DNA of 50,000 nucleotides from Symbiodinium natans (GCA_905221605.1 CAJNDS010002197.1:117501-167500), one strand, 5' to 3'. Counted from the stretch's first letter, positions 24,930 to 34,437 are shown. The notes: generated by a model from the letters alone, not told the origin. Numbers and translations are program-made.

Positions 24930-25050
24930 CTTTAGGGTTTAGGGCTTAGGGTTCAGGGGGTTTAGGGATTTTTAGGGTTTGGTTCCCAGGGTTTCAGTTC
25001 AAGTTATGGTTTGGGCCCCCCCCGACGGTTTAGGGTTTAGGGTTTAGGGC
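24930..25050 (+). repeat. Degenerate (TTTAGGG)n array
   Basis: TTTAGGG units at 24930-24990 and 25029-25049 with unique sequence between. Confidence 0.85.
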
Positions 25051-25270
25051 CTCAACTCCGCACCCTCAGCCCTCAACCCTTAAATCCTACAATCTCACCC
25101 CCTTAAATCCTACACCCCAAGCCCCTTAAATCCCCAAACCCCCTAGGCCCCAAACCCGATATGGGGGTTTGCGAAAAAAAAAAGGGTACCCCTAATATCC
25201 ACCCCTCAATCGTAGGGTTCCTCAAAAAATGAGGACCCCAATATCCCCAAACCCGCTATCTCCTGGCGCA

Positions 25271-25345
25271 CAGATCGCCTCAGAGCTGGAGGAAGGCTTG
25301 GCCCAACGCGCGCAGGAGGCTGCGGTGCGGTGGGTGCAGGGATGT
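25271..25345 (+). CDS. Exon-like coding island, product unknown
   Basis: After CACAG the frame reads IASELEEGLAQRAQEAAVRW then VQG, a clear amphipathic-helix pattern. Degenerate CCCTAAA-like sequence lies before and TTTAGGG after. No family recognised. Confidence 0.42.
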
Positions 25346-25394
25346 AGGGGCCCAGCAGGTCGTAGTTTTTCCTGAGGCTTTGTGGGGGATTTGG

Positions 25395-25660
25395 GGGTTT
25401 GGAGGTTTAGGGTTTAGTTTTAGGGTTTGGGGTTTTAGGGGGGGTTTAGGCGGTGCAGGGTTTAGGGTTTAGGGTTTAGGCGCTTTAGGGTTTAGGGGGG
25501 TTTAGGGTTTAGGGTGTTTTGGGGGTGCAGGGTTTACTGTGTGGGGGTTTTAGGGTTTAGGGTTTCAGGGCTTAGGGTTTTAGACAACAAGTCTTGGGGT
25601 TCAGGGGTTTAGGAGTGGGGGTTTCGGGTATAGGGTTCAGGTGTTTTAGGGGGGGGCTTA
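25395..25660 (+). repeat. Degenerate (TTTAGGG)n region
   Basis: Interrupted TTTAGGG, TTTTAGGG and GGGTGTAG units. Confidence 0.8.
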
Positions 25661-25847
25661 GATTCGGAGTTCGTGGTGAAAGGGTGTATTTCGGGTTATT
25701 CATGGGGGTGACTTCCAGTCAGGATTGTGTTTTGAAGCTACCGATTTTGGATGATGTATGATTTAGAACCACTCCCCTTATAGGTCCAGTCGGTTAGGGT
25801 TTAGGGTTTAGGGCTTAGGATGCAGGGTTTACGGTCTTTTATTAGGA

Positions 25848-26420
25848 TTGAGGGTTCACATGTTTGTTTTGGCTTGGTGCTCTAGGCTGTTGCTCGTATT
25901 GAGTGTCTTTGTATTTCAGGCGGCCCGAAAATCCCCGCACACCTGCAATACCCGCCGTACCCAAAGCAAGGGCGAGGCCTTTGACAGCCTCTGTCCTGAG
26001 GTTGCTGCAGTTTCTTTCAATACCTCAGGGGTCCCCCCAGGCTTGTTTGCCGTTTTCTCTGCCGTGCCTGGCAGGGTTCCAGGGTCTGCCATGGTCCATG
26101 GCGCTATTGCCAAACGGGATCAACCGATGCGGGGCGTCCCTCAAGGTGACCCCATCTAACCGCTTGCGCTTGCTGACGCCCTGGCGCCCTGGAACTTGCT
26201 GGTTCAAGCGACTCAGTCCTGACCTGGCCCACTTGGTGCTATACGGACGACAGAACCATTGCGGTCTTGCGCCAAGGCGACAGGAACTTGCTGCGTCTTG
26301 CTCTCGACACCATGCACCGCTTTGATAGGGCACTCGGGTTTGAAATAGACCCTCTATGACTCAGGTTTGGGACGGCTCTAGGGATAGGCACCTCGAAACT
26401 CCAAATGGGATTCGTGGCTC
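25848..26420 (+). pseudogene. LINE-type (non-LTR) reverse transcriptase fragment
   Basis: One plus frame ends QPMRGVPQGDPI then a stop at 26157, and beyond the stop it continues PLALADALAPWN. GVPQGDP is the conserved motif of non-LTR reverse transcriptases. A second frame has CYTDDRTIAVLRQGDRNLLR at 26237-26296, where YTDD (26240-26251) is the catalytic box, then ALDTMHRFDRALGFEIDP to TGA at 26357. Correct order and spacing with a stop and a frameshift between them mark a dead copy. The N-terminal endonuclease and most of the fingers domain are missing or unrecognisable. It sits alone between TTTAGGG arrays and is unrelated to the copia element. Confidence 0.75.
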
Positions 26421-26458
26421 AAAGAGCTCCATGCCCAGACCCGAGACCCTGAACCCTA

Positions 26459-26489
26459 AGTTAGGGTTTAGGGTTTAGGGTTTAGGGCA
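26459..26489 (+). repeat. Short (TTTAGGG)n array
   Basis: Four units. Confidence 0.88.
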
Positions 26490-26565
26490 GCTCCAAACCC
26501 AAAGTCCCTAAGCTCGATTTTTTGGCCGTGTAGGGCAGACTTGTGCGAGGATCTGGAAAGTGCCT

Positions 26566-26588
26566 CCCCCCCCCCCCCCCCCCCCCCC
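26566..26588. repeat. Poly-C tract
   Basis: Twenty-three consecutive C. Confidence 0.95.
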
Positions 26589-26659
26589 TTCCTTACGGGT
26601 TCCTGCATATTACCCAGTCGTAGCACAGGGTCCCCGATCCTTGCAGAACCCTAGGCCCT

Positions 26660-26806
26660 CCACCCTAAGCCCTAAACCCTCAACTCTAAACCCCAAACCC
26701 CAAACCCCAAACCCCAAACCCTAAACCCTAAACCCTAAACCCTAAACCCTAAACCCTAAACCCTAAACCCTAAACCCTAAACCCTAAACCCTAAACCCTA
26801 AACCCA
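26660..26806 (-). repeat. (CCCTAAA)n array
   Basis: CCCCAAA block, then about 15 perfect CCCTAAA units, ending against the island at 26807. Confidence 0.96.
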
Positions 26807-26902
26807 AATGAGGCCCTGAGCACCCCCAAGCCTGCAGGTCTTCTCTGCAGAGGGGTTGCAGAGAAGATGGCACCTCTTGCAGAGCGAGGCCTGCAAAACT
26901 GA
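26807..26902 (+). CDS. Exon-like coding island, product unknown
   Basis: Frame NEALSTPKPAGLLCRGVAEK then MAPLAERGLQN, stop TGA at 26900. It contains an inverted repeat CTTCTCTGCA / TGCAGAGAAG. CCCTAAA array before; only one TTTAGG unit after, then CCCTAAA again. Confidence 0.35.
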   Translation, partial: NEALSTPKPAGLLCRGVAEKMAPLAERGLQN

Positions 26903-26924
26903 GCAGGGTTTAGGTCCCAGGCCC

Positions 26925-27017
26925 AAACCCTAAGCCCTAAGCCCTAAACCCCAAACCCTAAACCCTAAACCCCAAACCCTAAACCCTAAACCCCAAACCC
27001 TAAACCCTAAACCCTAT
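26925..27017 (-). repeat. (CCCTAAA)n array
   Basis: About 13 units alternating with CCCCAAA. Confidence 0.94.
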
Positions 27018-27192
27018 CAAGGCTTGCCAAGAAAGTATTAGGGCGCTGTCGGGTTTCTGATCGAATGGTGGGGGGGGGGGGGTGTTGTCCAGCTTATGGG
27101 GGCTTGCAGTGTTTATGGTGCTTCATCAATGTTTCCGAAAGGTAAGGGACTCCCAACATAGATCTCCAGTAATCGGAGCCCCTCATACTGTG
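27018..27192. other. Spacer with G-tract
   Basis: Unique sequence with a poly-G run near 27069-27082; no gene seen. Confidence 0.45.
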
Positions 27193-27335
27193 GACCCTAA
27201 ACCCTAAACCCTAAACCCTAAACCCTAAACCCTAAACCCTAAACCCTAAACCCTAAACCCTAAACCCTAAACCCTAAACCCTAAACCCTAAGCCCCAAGC
27301 CCTAAGCCCTAAGCCCTAAGCCCTAACCCTAAACC
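27193..27335 (-). repeat. (CCCTAAA)n array
   Basis: About 15 perfect units, then CCCTAAG variants. Confidence 0.97.
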
Positions 27336-27342
27336 CCATTGT

Positions 27343-27435
27343 CAGACGCCTCCCTTCAGAAGCGAGGCCGAGGCGGAAAGCACAGCAGAGCCCCAACTCC
27401 GCGCGGAGCCTCCAGCCCCTGCGGCGAAGGACAGA
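27343..27435 (+). CDS. Exon-like coding island, product unknown
   Basis: After GTCAG the frame reads TPPFRSEAEAESTAEPQLRA then EPPAPAAKDRV. Ala/Glu/Pro-rich, similar in composition to the island at 28255. It ends GACAGA|GTTTAGGG, so a donor GT would be the first bases of the array. Confidence 0.38.
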
Positions 27436-27675
27436 GTTTAGGGTTTCGGGTTTAGGGTTTAGGGTTTGGGGTTTAGGGTTTGGGGTTTAGGGTTTCGGGT
27501 TAGGGTTTAGGGTTTAGGGTTTAGGGTTTATGGTTTAGGGTTTGGGGTTTAGGGTCTTGAGGTCTTCGGTGGGGTCTTAGGTTTAGGGTAGGGTCTTAGG
27601 GTTTAGTGTTTTCAGGCATTGAAGGTTTGGGGTCTTAGGGCTTGGGGTTAAGTTCAGGGTATGGGGTTTAGGGTT
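27436..27675 (+). repeat. (TTTAGGG)n array, degenerate at 3' end
   Basis: About 16 units to 27560, then scattered TTTAGGG/TCTTAGGG. Confidence 0.92.
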
Positions 27676-28028
27676 TAGGGTTGACTGGCCTAGCGTTTGG
27701 GGTTGGGTTGGGGAGGGTGGGAAGCGGGTCTAGAGCTAATTTGGTTCAGAGGAGGAGGGGGGGGGGGCTGTGGTGTGTACGGGTTTAAGGATTGGGCATG
27801 GCTTTTTGATGGCCTTCTTGGTAGTAGTGCGTAGCACCAGCGATTAACAGAACCGAGTGGGAGCCCTCCCAAGCCCCTAAACCCCAAACCCTAACAGAAC
27901 CCTCAAACCTAAGCTCAAAACCCCCAAACCACAACCCTCTAGGACCCTGAGTCCTCAGGCCACTCAACCTTTCAACCTCGACGGCGTAAGCCCGAAACCC
28001 CCAAACTTCGTTGCCTGGAAGCCAATGG
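27676..28028. other. Spacer, no recognisable gene
   Basis: G-rich run near 27757-27767; short open frames without motifs. Confidence 0.45.
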
Positions 28029-28053
28029 ACCCCTAAACCCTAAACCCTAAACC

Positions 28054-28141
<88 letters not shown>

Positions 28142-28245
28142 ACGCTAAACCCTCAACCCTAAACCCCAAACCCCAAACCCTAAACCCTAAACCCTAAACC
28201 CTAAACCCTAAACCCCAAACCCCAAACCCCAAGCCCTAAGCCCTT
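28029..28245 (-). repeat. (CCCTCAA)n block inside a CCCTAAA array
   Basis: About 15 tandem CCCTCAA units (28042-28143) flanked by CCCTAAA and CCCCAAA. The same CCCTCAA variant forms a block at 42212-42299. Confidence 0.96.
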
Positions 28246-28249
28246 TCAA

Positions 28250-28365
28250 GCCCTTCCACCTGCGAGGCTGAGGAGCCGCCAGCAGCGGCCCCCCCGGCGA
28301 AGGCGCTGCCTGCTTGGGCAGACCCAGCGCAGGCCGCGGAGGCTCCACAACTGAGGGGCTCTTGA
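28250..28365 (+). CDS. Exon-like coding island, product unknown
   Basis: Frame STCEAEEPPAAAPPAKALPA then WADPAQAAEAPQLRGS, TGA at 28363. Its Ala/Pro/Glu-rich composition and the string APQL recall the island at 27343. A CCCTAAA array lies before and degenerate TTTAGGG after. Confidence 0.38.
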
Positions 28366-28374
28366 ATTAGGGGG

Positions 28375-28595
28375 TTTTAAGGGCTTTAGGGTTTAGGGTT
28401 TTGGCTTTAGGGGACTGAGGGGGCTGAATTAGGGGGCTTTAGGTGCTCTTTTGGGGGGTTTTGATGGGCTTTAGGGTGTAGGGTTTTGGGTTTAGGGGCT
28501 TTAAAGAGCTTTAGGGTTTAGGGTGCTGGGTTTAGGGTTTCGGGTTTTTAGGGGTGTCAAGGGCTTTAGGGGTTTTAGGGGCTTTAGGGGAGTTT
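28375..28595 (+). repeat. Degenerate (TTTAGGG)n region
   Basis: Units such as GGGCTTTAGG and GGGGTTTTAGG. Confidence 0.75.
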
Positions 28596-28639
28596 TATGG
28601 TCTGGGTGTGCGCCTCCAGACCAGCCAGCTGACGACACC

Positions 28640-29020
28640 CTCACTCTAATCCCAATCTTAAACCGAAACCCTAGACCCCTAAACCCCTGAACCACTGTAC
28701 CCAGACCCCTAAACCACTAAAACCCCTAAACCACCAAAACCCCTAAACCACCAAAAGCCCTAAAACCTCTAAAACCCCTAAACCACCAAAACCTCTATAC
28801 CACTATACTAAACCTTCTTTCCGTCCACCCAAGGGCCCTACCTTTTGGGGCCCTAAACCCCCCACTAACAGGGTCACTACTACCCCTAAACCCCTTAACC
28901 GCCAAAAGCCCTAAACCCTACTAAACCCTTAAACCCCTAAACTCCTAAACCCCTACACTCATAAACTCCTAAACCCCAAAACTCCTAAACTCCTAAACCC
29001 CTAAAATCCTAAACTCCTTA
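28640..29020 (-). repeat. Degenerate (CCCCTAAA)n region
   Basis: CCCCTAAAC-CAC and CTCCTAAA variants with many substitutions. Confidence 0.75.
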
Positions 29021-29023
29021 ACC

Positions 29024-29118
29024 TTGGGATGTTCCCCATATACTTGCAGTCTTTAACAAGGGTTACAGTACTATTGTAATACCCATTAAGCACTGTTAGT
29101 ATAAGGGGGAGCATCCCA
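29024..29118 (+). mobile_element. MITE-like short inverted-repeat element, copy 3
   Basis: Left end TTGGGATGTTCCCCATATAC; right end reads ACTGTTAGTATAAGGGGGAGC then ATCCCA, its inverted partner. 95 bp, no coding capacity. Same family as 431, 6143 and 47400. Confidence 0.65.
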
Positions 29119-29139
29119 TCCTACACCCAAAACCTAGCC

Positions 29140-29275
29140 CTACACCCTAAACCCTAAACCCTAAACCCTAAACCCTAAACCCTAAACCCTAAACCCTAAA
29201 CCCTAAACCCTAAACCCTAAACCCTAAACCCTAAACCCTAAACCCTAAACCCTGAACCCTGAACCCCTGAACCCC
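29140..29275 (-). repeat. (CCCTAAA)n array
   Basis: About 16 perfect units, then CCCTGAA, ending CCCCGCAG at the island. Confidence 0.97.
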
Positions 29276-29279
29276 GCAG

Positions 29280-29338
29280 GTGCCTTCCGACTTCTCCGTA
29301 CTGAGAGACAGCCTGCAGCACCAGGTGCCTTCCAACAG
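29280..29338 (+). CDS. Exon-like coding island with clear splice-like edges
   Basis: 59 bp between GCAG| and |GTATTAC. The frame reads VPSDFSVLRDSLQHQVPSN. The peptide VPS-x-x-x repeats at both ends (VPSDF, VPSN). CCCTAAA array directly before and TTTAGGG array 14 bp after. One of the clearest exon shapes in the window; no family recognised. Confidence 0.5.
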
Positions 29339-29352
29339 GTATTACCCTCGAG

Positions 29353-29465
29353 TTAGGGTTTAGGGTTTAGGGTTTAGGGTTTAGGGTTTAGGGTTTAGGG
29401 TTTAGGGTTTAGGGTTTAGGGTTTAGGCTTTAGGGTTAGGGTTTAGGGTTTAGGGTATATGGTTT
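29353..29465 (+). repeat. (TTTAGGG)n array
   Basis: About 15 units. Confidence 0.97.
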
Positions 29466-29669
29466 AGAAGATCTGGGACGTTCGTAGAAGTACCTTTGCT
29501 GCTACTGCCGGAGGTTGATTTTAGAAGCAATGTTCAAGTTCCCTCAGCCTACTCCCTGTCCAACCTTATACAACCCATGGAAGCTTGATTTCTATAGGAC
29601 CAATTCCAGCCCAGATAGGGGTAAACCCTAAACCTTGACTCTACAGACCTTAAACCTTAAAAGGACGGT

Positions 29670-29790
29670 TGGGGGTTTGGGGCGCTTTGAGGTGCGGCAG
29701 ATCTACGACGACGTGCAGCAGCGCCTCCCATCCACCCTCACCTACCAGGACGGCCGAAAAATCCCAGGGCCCCAAACACAGGGAGCAAGG
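29670..29790 (+). CDS. Exon-like coding island, product unknown
   Basis: Frame GRFEVRQIYDDVQQRLPSTL then TYQDGRKIPGPQTQ. A related pattern, [IF]YD[DN]V-x2-RL with a following DGR, occurs in the island at 31141, suggesting a duplicated exon. The upstream edge is unclear. Confidence 0.42.
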
Positions 29791-29796
29791 GCAGGG

Positions 29797-29826
29797 AGTT
29801 TAGGGTTACGGGTTTAGGGTTTAGGG
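29797..29826 (+). repeat. Short (TTTAGGG)n array
   Basis: Three to four units. Confidence 0.8.
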
Positions 29827-30205
29827 CAGGGGGTAAGTCCCTCACTCATAGTGCTGTTGAGGCCGTAATTATTGCGGACTATGAGGAGAGTTCACAAACC
29901 TCCTCATGATAGGCTCCGTTGAGGTTCCCCCGCGCTTGGAAGCCCAAACCCGAGGAAGTCCTTAACATGAGTCACCCAGTAGCACGAACCCCTGAAATAG
30001 ACCGCCAAATAGTAGGATCACCTTTTTACAAGGACCCCAATAAGGTACCCCTAATTTCGGAAACCCCCACATGACATCTTAAAGTTTCAAGGGCCTGAAA
30101 CACGTTGTGGGGCTCGGGGAGAGGGGTGGGGGGTGGGGGGGGGGGGTTTCTAAACAAATCAACCCCTCGCAACCTTGAAGCCCTACAGCCTATACCCTTT
30201 AAGGC
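29827..30205. other. Spacer, no recognisable gene
   Basis: Contains GGTACCCC-type motifs and a G-tract near 30132-30147. Confidence 0.45.
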
Positions 30206-30208
30206 CCC

Positions 30209-30316
30209 GAAACCCTAAACCCCTAAACCCTGAACCTGAACCCTGAACCCTGAACTCTCAACCCTGAACCCTGAACCCTAAACCCTAAACTTGCCAAAAA
30301 AACCCTAAACCCTTAA
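30209..30316 (-). repeat. (CCCTGAA/CCCTAAA)n array
   Basis: About ten units. Confidence 0.88.
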
Positions 30317-30326
30317 AGCCTCGCAG

Positions 30327-30406
30327 CAGGAGGACGAGGACTCGGAGCATGTGACTCTCCCAGCGGGCTTCGCATCAGCCACCTCCGGGGATGAGGAGGG
30401 GATGGG
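30327..30406 (+). CDS. Exon-like coding island, product unknown
   Basis: After TCGCAG the frame reads QEDEDSEHVTLPAGFASATS then GDEEGM. Acidic and hydrophilic. It ends ATGGG|GTTTAGGG against the next array. CCCTAAA before, TTTAGGG after. Confidence 0.42.
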
Positions 30407-30555
30407 GTTTAGGGTTTGGGGTTTAGGGTTTGGGGTTTAGGGTTTAGGGTTGGCGTTTAGGGTTTGGGGTTTAGGGTTTTTGTCTCAGGGGTTAGGGGTT
30501 AAGGGCCAGGGTTTAGGGTTTATATAGGGCTTAGGGTTTGGGTTTAGGGCTTCGA
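30405..30555 (+). repeat. (TTTAGGG)n array
   Basis: About 15 units with TTTGGGG variants. Confidence 0.93.
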
Positions 30556-30770
30556 CACCTGACATCTTATGCCCGAAGCCCACACCCTAAACCCTGCGCC
30601 CTGAGCCCTTGAGCGTGAAAGCCCAAAAGCCGAAAGGCCTCGCCAAACACCCCTACACCCTGCACTCAGCACCCTCAAGCCTACGCCGGCCCCTGCCCTT
30701 AAACCTTGAACCCCTTAAGCCCTAAACCCCTAACCCTGAAGCTTAAACCAACCAAAACACAAGAAACAAC

Positions 30771-31014
30771 ACCCTAAACCCTAAACCCTAAACCCTAAAC
30801 CCTAAACCCTAAACCCTAAACCCTAAACCCTAAACCCTAAACCCTAAACCCTAAACCCTCTAATAAACCCTAAACCCTAAACCCCTTAACCCCTAAACCC
30901 TAAACCCTAAACCCTAAACCCTAAACCCTAAACCCTAAACCCTAAACCCTAAACCCTAAACCCTAAACCCTAAACCCTAAACCCTTAACCCTTAACCCTT
31001 AACCCTAAACTAAG
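30771..31014 (-). repeat. Long (CCCTAAA)n array
   Basis: About 33 units, ending in CCCTTAA variants. Confidence 0.98.
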
Positions 31015-31140
31015 TGAGGGGTCGCTTCCGTCGAGCGACAGACCCCGAACGCTCGGCCGAGGGCCTTACAGCCCGAGCGCCCAAGCGAAAAGAGAAACGG
31101 AAAGGTGAGGGTTAAGCCTCACCGTCTGTCCTGGACAGGC

Positions 31141-31210
31141 CAACGGACATCGGCCTTTTTTACGACAACGTCAGTACTCGGCTAAGGGATGGCCGGCACG
31201 GTTTCTGGCC
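31141..31210 (+). CDS. Exon-like coding island, product unknown
   Basis: Frame IGLFYDNVSTRLRDGRHGFW. Shares FYD[DN]V-x2-RL and DGR with the island at 29670. It then runs into a GC minisatellite, so its 3' edge is unclear. Confidence 0.35.
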
Positions 31211-31560
31211 CCCCGCTCCCGGGGCAAGGGCCCCCGGGCCAAGGGCCCCCCCCGGGCCAAGCCCCCCGGGCCAAGGGTCCTTCGGGCCAAACGCCCCCCC
31301 AACCCAGGAGTTCCGGTCAAGGGCTTCGCAGGCCTCTTAGCCAAGGGCTTTCGGCCAAGGGCCCAGGCCAAGGCCGCAGAGCCAAGGGCCCGGGTCAAGG
31401 GCCTTCTGGGCCAAGGCCCCCCCCGATCCAAGGGCCCGAGCCAAGAGCCCCCACACAGGCCCTCTGCTGGGCCTCCCGGCCCAAAGGCTAAGGGCCCCTG
31501 GGCCAAGCACCTGGCCTTGCCGGGTCAAGGGCCCTGCCGGGCCAAGGCCGGACTAAACGA
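31205..31560. repeat. GGGCCAAGGGCCC-type minisatellite
   Basis: About 20 imperfect copies of GGGCCAAGGGCC(C)n, self-complementary and extremely GC-rich. Open frames on both strands here are repeat artefacts. Confidence 0.9.
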
Positions 31561-31579
31561 AGGGGGACCACAAGATTTG

Positions 31580-32370
31580 TCCGTGCCCACAATGAAAAAT
31601 GCGATTTTTGAATATTGAAAACATTGTTTTTAGGCACCCCTGCCCGCAATGAAAAATGTTCTCTTTTAGTATTGAAATCAATGGCTCCCCCTAAATCATC
31701 AAGGACCTCTACGGGCCCACGTGCCGAAGGCCCGAAAAGGACCGAGGCTACCCCGAACCCCAGCCTAAACCCTGACACCGCAAAACCCTACGACGGCCTT
31801 CAAGCAAATAAGGGCCTCTACGGGCCCTAACGTGCCGAAGGCCCGAAAAGGGCCGAGGCTACCCCGAACCCCAGCTCAAACCCTAACACCGCAAAACCCT
31901 ACGAAGGCCTTCAAGCAAATAAGGGCCTCTACGGGCCCTAACTTGCCGAAGGCCCGAAAAGGGCCGAGGCTACCCCGAACCCGAGCTTAAACCCTAGTGA
32001 TTGAAAGACTCATTGGCGAAAAATTCATTAATAGGTTCCCTGACCTTTAAATGAATAACGCCTCTACGGCCCCTGACACGCCGAAGGTCCGAACAAGGCC
32101 CCGAGAGACCCCAAGAGCCACCAAAATACTTCAAAAGGCTTCAAAAGGCCCCCTAAAAGAAGGGGGACCCCAGGATGCCCGTACCCGCAATGAAAAATGC
32201 GATTTTTTGGTAGTGAAATCGATGCTTAATTGAGGCCCTTAAAGAAGGGGAATCCAAAAACAGACACAAAGGGTTTCCCTGACCTTCAAATAAATAAGGG
32301 CCTCTACGGGCCCTGACACGCCGAAGGCCCGAAAAGGGCCGAGGCTACCCCCAACCCCAGCTTAGACCCT
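31580..32370. repeat. Compound tandem repeat region
   Basis: The string CCTCTACGGGCCC recurs at about 31706, 31815, 31926 and 32301, with a decayed copy at 32061. The first three are spaced about 110 bp and are followed by GCCGAAGGCCCGAAAAGG. A second motif, AATGAAAAATGCGATTTTT and a decayed form of it, recurs near 31590, 31650 and 32190. No protein is evident. Confidence 0.85.
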
Positions 32371-32458
32371 AACAGCGCAACTTTAAAAACATCAAAGCAA
32401 GCATCAGAGCACAAGAAATAAATTCCATAAACCCTAAACCCTAATAGAGTATAGTTTG

Positions 32459-32538
32459 GGTGGCCGGGGTGGGTTGACGGGCAACGCGAGCGCGCGGCCC
32501 GGGGTGTTTCACACCCGAGCGCGCGCCCTCCCCTGACA
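32459..32538. other. GC-rich palindromic segment
   Basis: GAGCGCGCGGCC-CGGGGTGTTTCACACCC-GAGCGCGCGCCC contains overlapping inverted repeats (GGGTGTTTCACACCC). Function unknown. Confidence 0.45.
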
Positions 32539-32539
32539 C

Positions 32540-32905
32540 ACCCTAAACCTTAAACCCTAAACCCTAAACCCTAAACCCTAAACCTTAAACCCTAAACCCT
32601 AAACCCGAAACCCGAAACCCGAAACCCGACGAAACCCGAAACCCGAAACCCGAAACCCTAAACCCTAAACCCTAAACCCTAAACCCTAAACCCTAAACCC
32701 TAAACCCTAAACCCTAAACCCTAAACCCTAAACCCTTAACCCTTAACCCTTAACCCTTAACCCTAACCCTAAACCCTAAACCCTGAACCCTGAACCCTAA
32801 ACCCTAGACCCTAAACCCTAAACCCTAAACCCTAAACCCTTAACCCTAACCCTAAACCCTAAACCCTGAACCCTAAACCCTAAACCCTAGACCCTAAACC
32901 CTGAC
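32540..32905 (-). repeat. Long (CCCTAAA)n array with CCCGAAA and CCCTTAA blocks
   Basis: About 50 units; CCCGAAA block near 32608-32660 and CCCTTAA block near 32730-32760. Confidence 0.98.
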
Positions 32906-32919
32906 CCCCGGGGTGCCAG

Positions 32920-32974
32920 GCAGAGTGCTCCGAGGCCGACAGCCTCCGAGACACTGCCATCAGGCCAACTCCGG
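32920..32974 (+). CDS. Exon-like coding island, product unknown
   Basis: Between TGCCAG| and |GTTCAGG the frame reads AECSEADSLRDTAIRPTP. 55 bp. CCCTAAA before, TTTAGGG after. No family recognised. Confidence 0.4.
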
Positions 32975-32982
32975 GTTCAGGG

Positions 32983-33109
32983 TATGAGGTTGGGTTTAGG
33001 GTTTAGGGTTTAGGGTTTAGGGTTTAGGGTTTAGGGTTTAGGGTTTAGGGTTTAGGGTTTAGGGTTTAGGGTTTAGGGTTTAGGGTTTAGGGTTTAGGGT
33101 TTAGGGTTC
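32983..33109 (+). repeat. (TTTAGGG)n array
   Basis: About 17 units, nearly all perfect. Confidence 0.98.
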
Positions 33110-33555
33110 AGCATCCTCCAGTTCAAGCATTCACTAGTCAAGCTCGCTACTCTGGTATCGAATATATACCCACCCACCCTTTGGATCCCATAACATTAGA
33201 AAAATATTTTTGTTTTTAACGGACCCAAAACCCGAAATCTAATCTAAGGCCCATAATGGCCCTTTATGCTCTTAGGGCCCTAAACCCTACGGTTTCGCCT
33301 AAAGAACCCCATACCATTATCAGATCACGCGATCCAGCTCCAATGCCTGAAACCCTAAACCCCAAACTAACCCATTTCCAATTTGTTTTGCAGAATGTGG
33401 TGCTGGTGAATTTTGAGGTCTAACCACCCAAACTCAGAAGAATGAGGTTTCTGCGAGCAGGGGTCAAGCTGAAGCCTTTCAGCCACAATTGCTGAATCCA
33501 GGTCGTCTGTATGCCCCAACCCCCAAACTCCAAACCCCCCCAAACCCCAAACCTC
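33110..33555. other. Spacer, no recognisable gene
   Basis: Moderately AT-rich unique sequence with an open minus frame of 65 codons (33367-33564) lacking motifs. Confidence 0.45.
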
Positions 33556-33612
33556 TAGCCACAAGGCCCCAGCCCCAAACCCTAAACCCTAAACCCCAAT
33601 CCCTAAACCCAG

Positions 33613-33713
33613 ATGCCCTGTGCAAGGCTATTCGGAAGCGCCGACCTTGGCCACGTCGTGGCTGACCTCTCCAAGGCAGATTGTGCCCGCCGAAGTGCTT
33701 CAGGGACCTCAGG
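33613..33713 (+). CDS. Exon-like coding island, product unknown
   Basis: After ACCCAG the frame reads MPCARLFGSADLGHVVADLS then KADCARRSASGTS, ending CAGG|GTTAGGG. CCCTAAA-type units before, long TTTAGGG array after. No family recognised. Confidence 0.4.
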
Positions 33714-33981
33714 GTTAGGGTTTAGGGTTAGGGTTTAGGGTTTAGGGTTTAGGGTCCGGGTTTAGGGTTTAGGGTTTAGGGTTTAGGGTTTAGGGTTTAG
33801 GGTTTAGGGTTTAGGGTTTAGGGTTTAGGGTTTAGGGTTTAGGGTTTAGGGTTTAGGGTTTATGGGTTTAGGGTTTAGGGTTTAGGGTTTAGGGTTTAGG
33901 GTTTAGGGTTTAGGGTTTAGGGTTCAGGGTTCAGGGTTCAGGGTTCAGGGTTCAGGGTTCAGGGTTCAGGTTTCAGGGTTT
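33713..33981 (+). repeat. Long (TTTAGGG)n array with TTCAGGG block
   Basis: About 38 units, the last eight or so TTCAGGG. Confidence 0.98.
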
Positions 33982-34033
33982 ACAAACCCTAAACCCGAAG
34001 CCCTAGACCCTAAACGCTCAAACCCGACAAGCA

Positions 34034-34125
34034 AAAAAGCTGGAGGCGGATGGATCCACGGTCACCCGCGCCACCTCCTACGATGCGCCGTCGACGGCCC
34101 GAGGCAGATGGCCGTGGAGGGGGGG
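34034..34125 (+). CDS. Exon-like coding island, product unknown
   Basis: Frame KKLEADGSTVTRATSYDAPS then TARGRWPWRG. CCCTAAA-type units before, degenerate TTTAGGG after. No family recognised. Confidence 0.33.
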
Positions 34126-34134
34126 GGGGGAAGG

Positions 34135-34430
34135 CTGAGGGTTTAGAGTTTAGGGTCTAGGGTTTAGGGTTTTTGGGGGTTCGGGTTTAGAGTCTCCGTT
34201 TTTTGGCGGGGGTTGGGGGTTTAGGGTTTTGGGGCTTCGGGTTTAGAGTCTGGGGCTCGAGGGTCTTTTGAATTGGAGGTAAAGGGCCCAGGGGCTTGGA
34301 CAGCTTACGAATTGAGGCAGTCGGGGGTTTAAGGTTTTAGGGTTCGGGCTCAAGGCAGCAGGCTTTAGGCCGTGCGGCTGTATTTAAGGTTTCAGGTTCG
34401 GGGTTAGGCTGTCGGCATCTAAGTTTAAGA
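34135..34430 (+). repeat. Degenerate TTTAGGG region
   Basis: Interrupted TTTAGGG, TTTTGGGG and GGGCTTC units; no gene seen. Confidence 0.7.
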
Positions 34431-34437
34431 GCTTCAT

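Noticed and set aside
31171-31528. Pro/Gly/Ala-rich frames over the GGGCCAAGG minisatellite
   Set aside because: Both strands are open because of the repeat; no domain.
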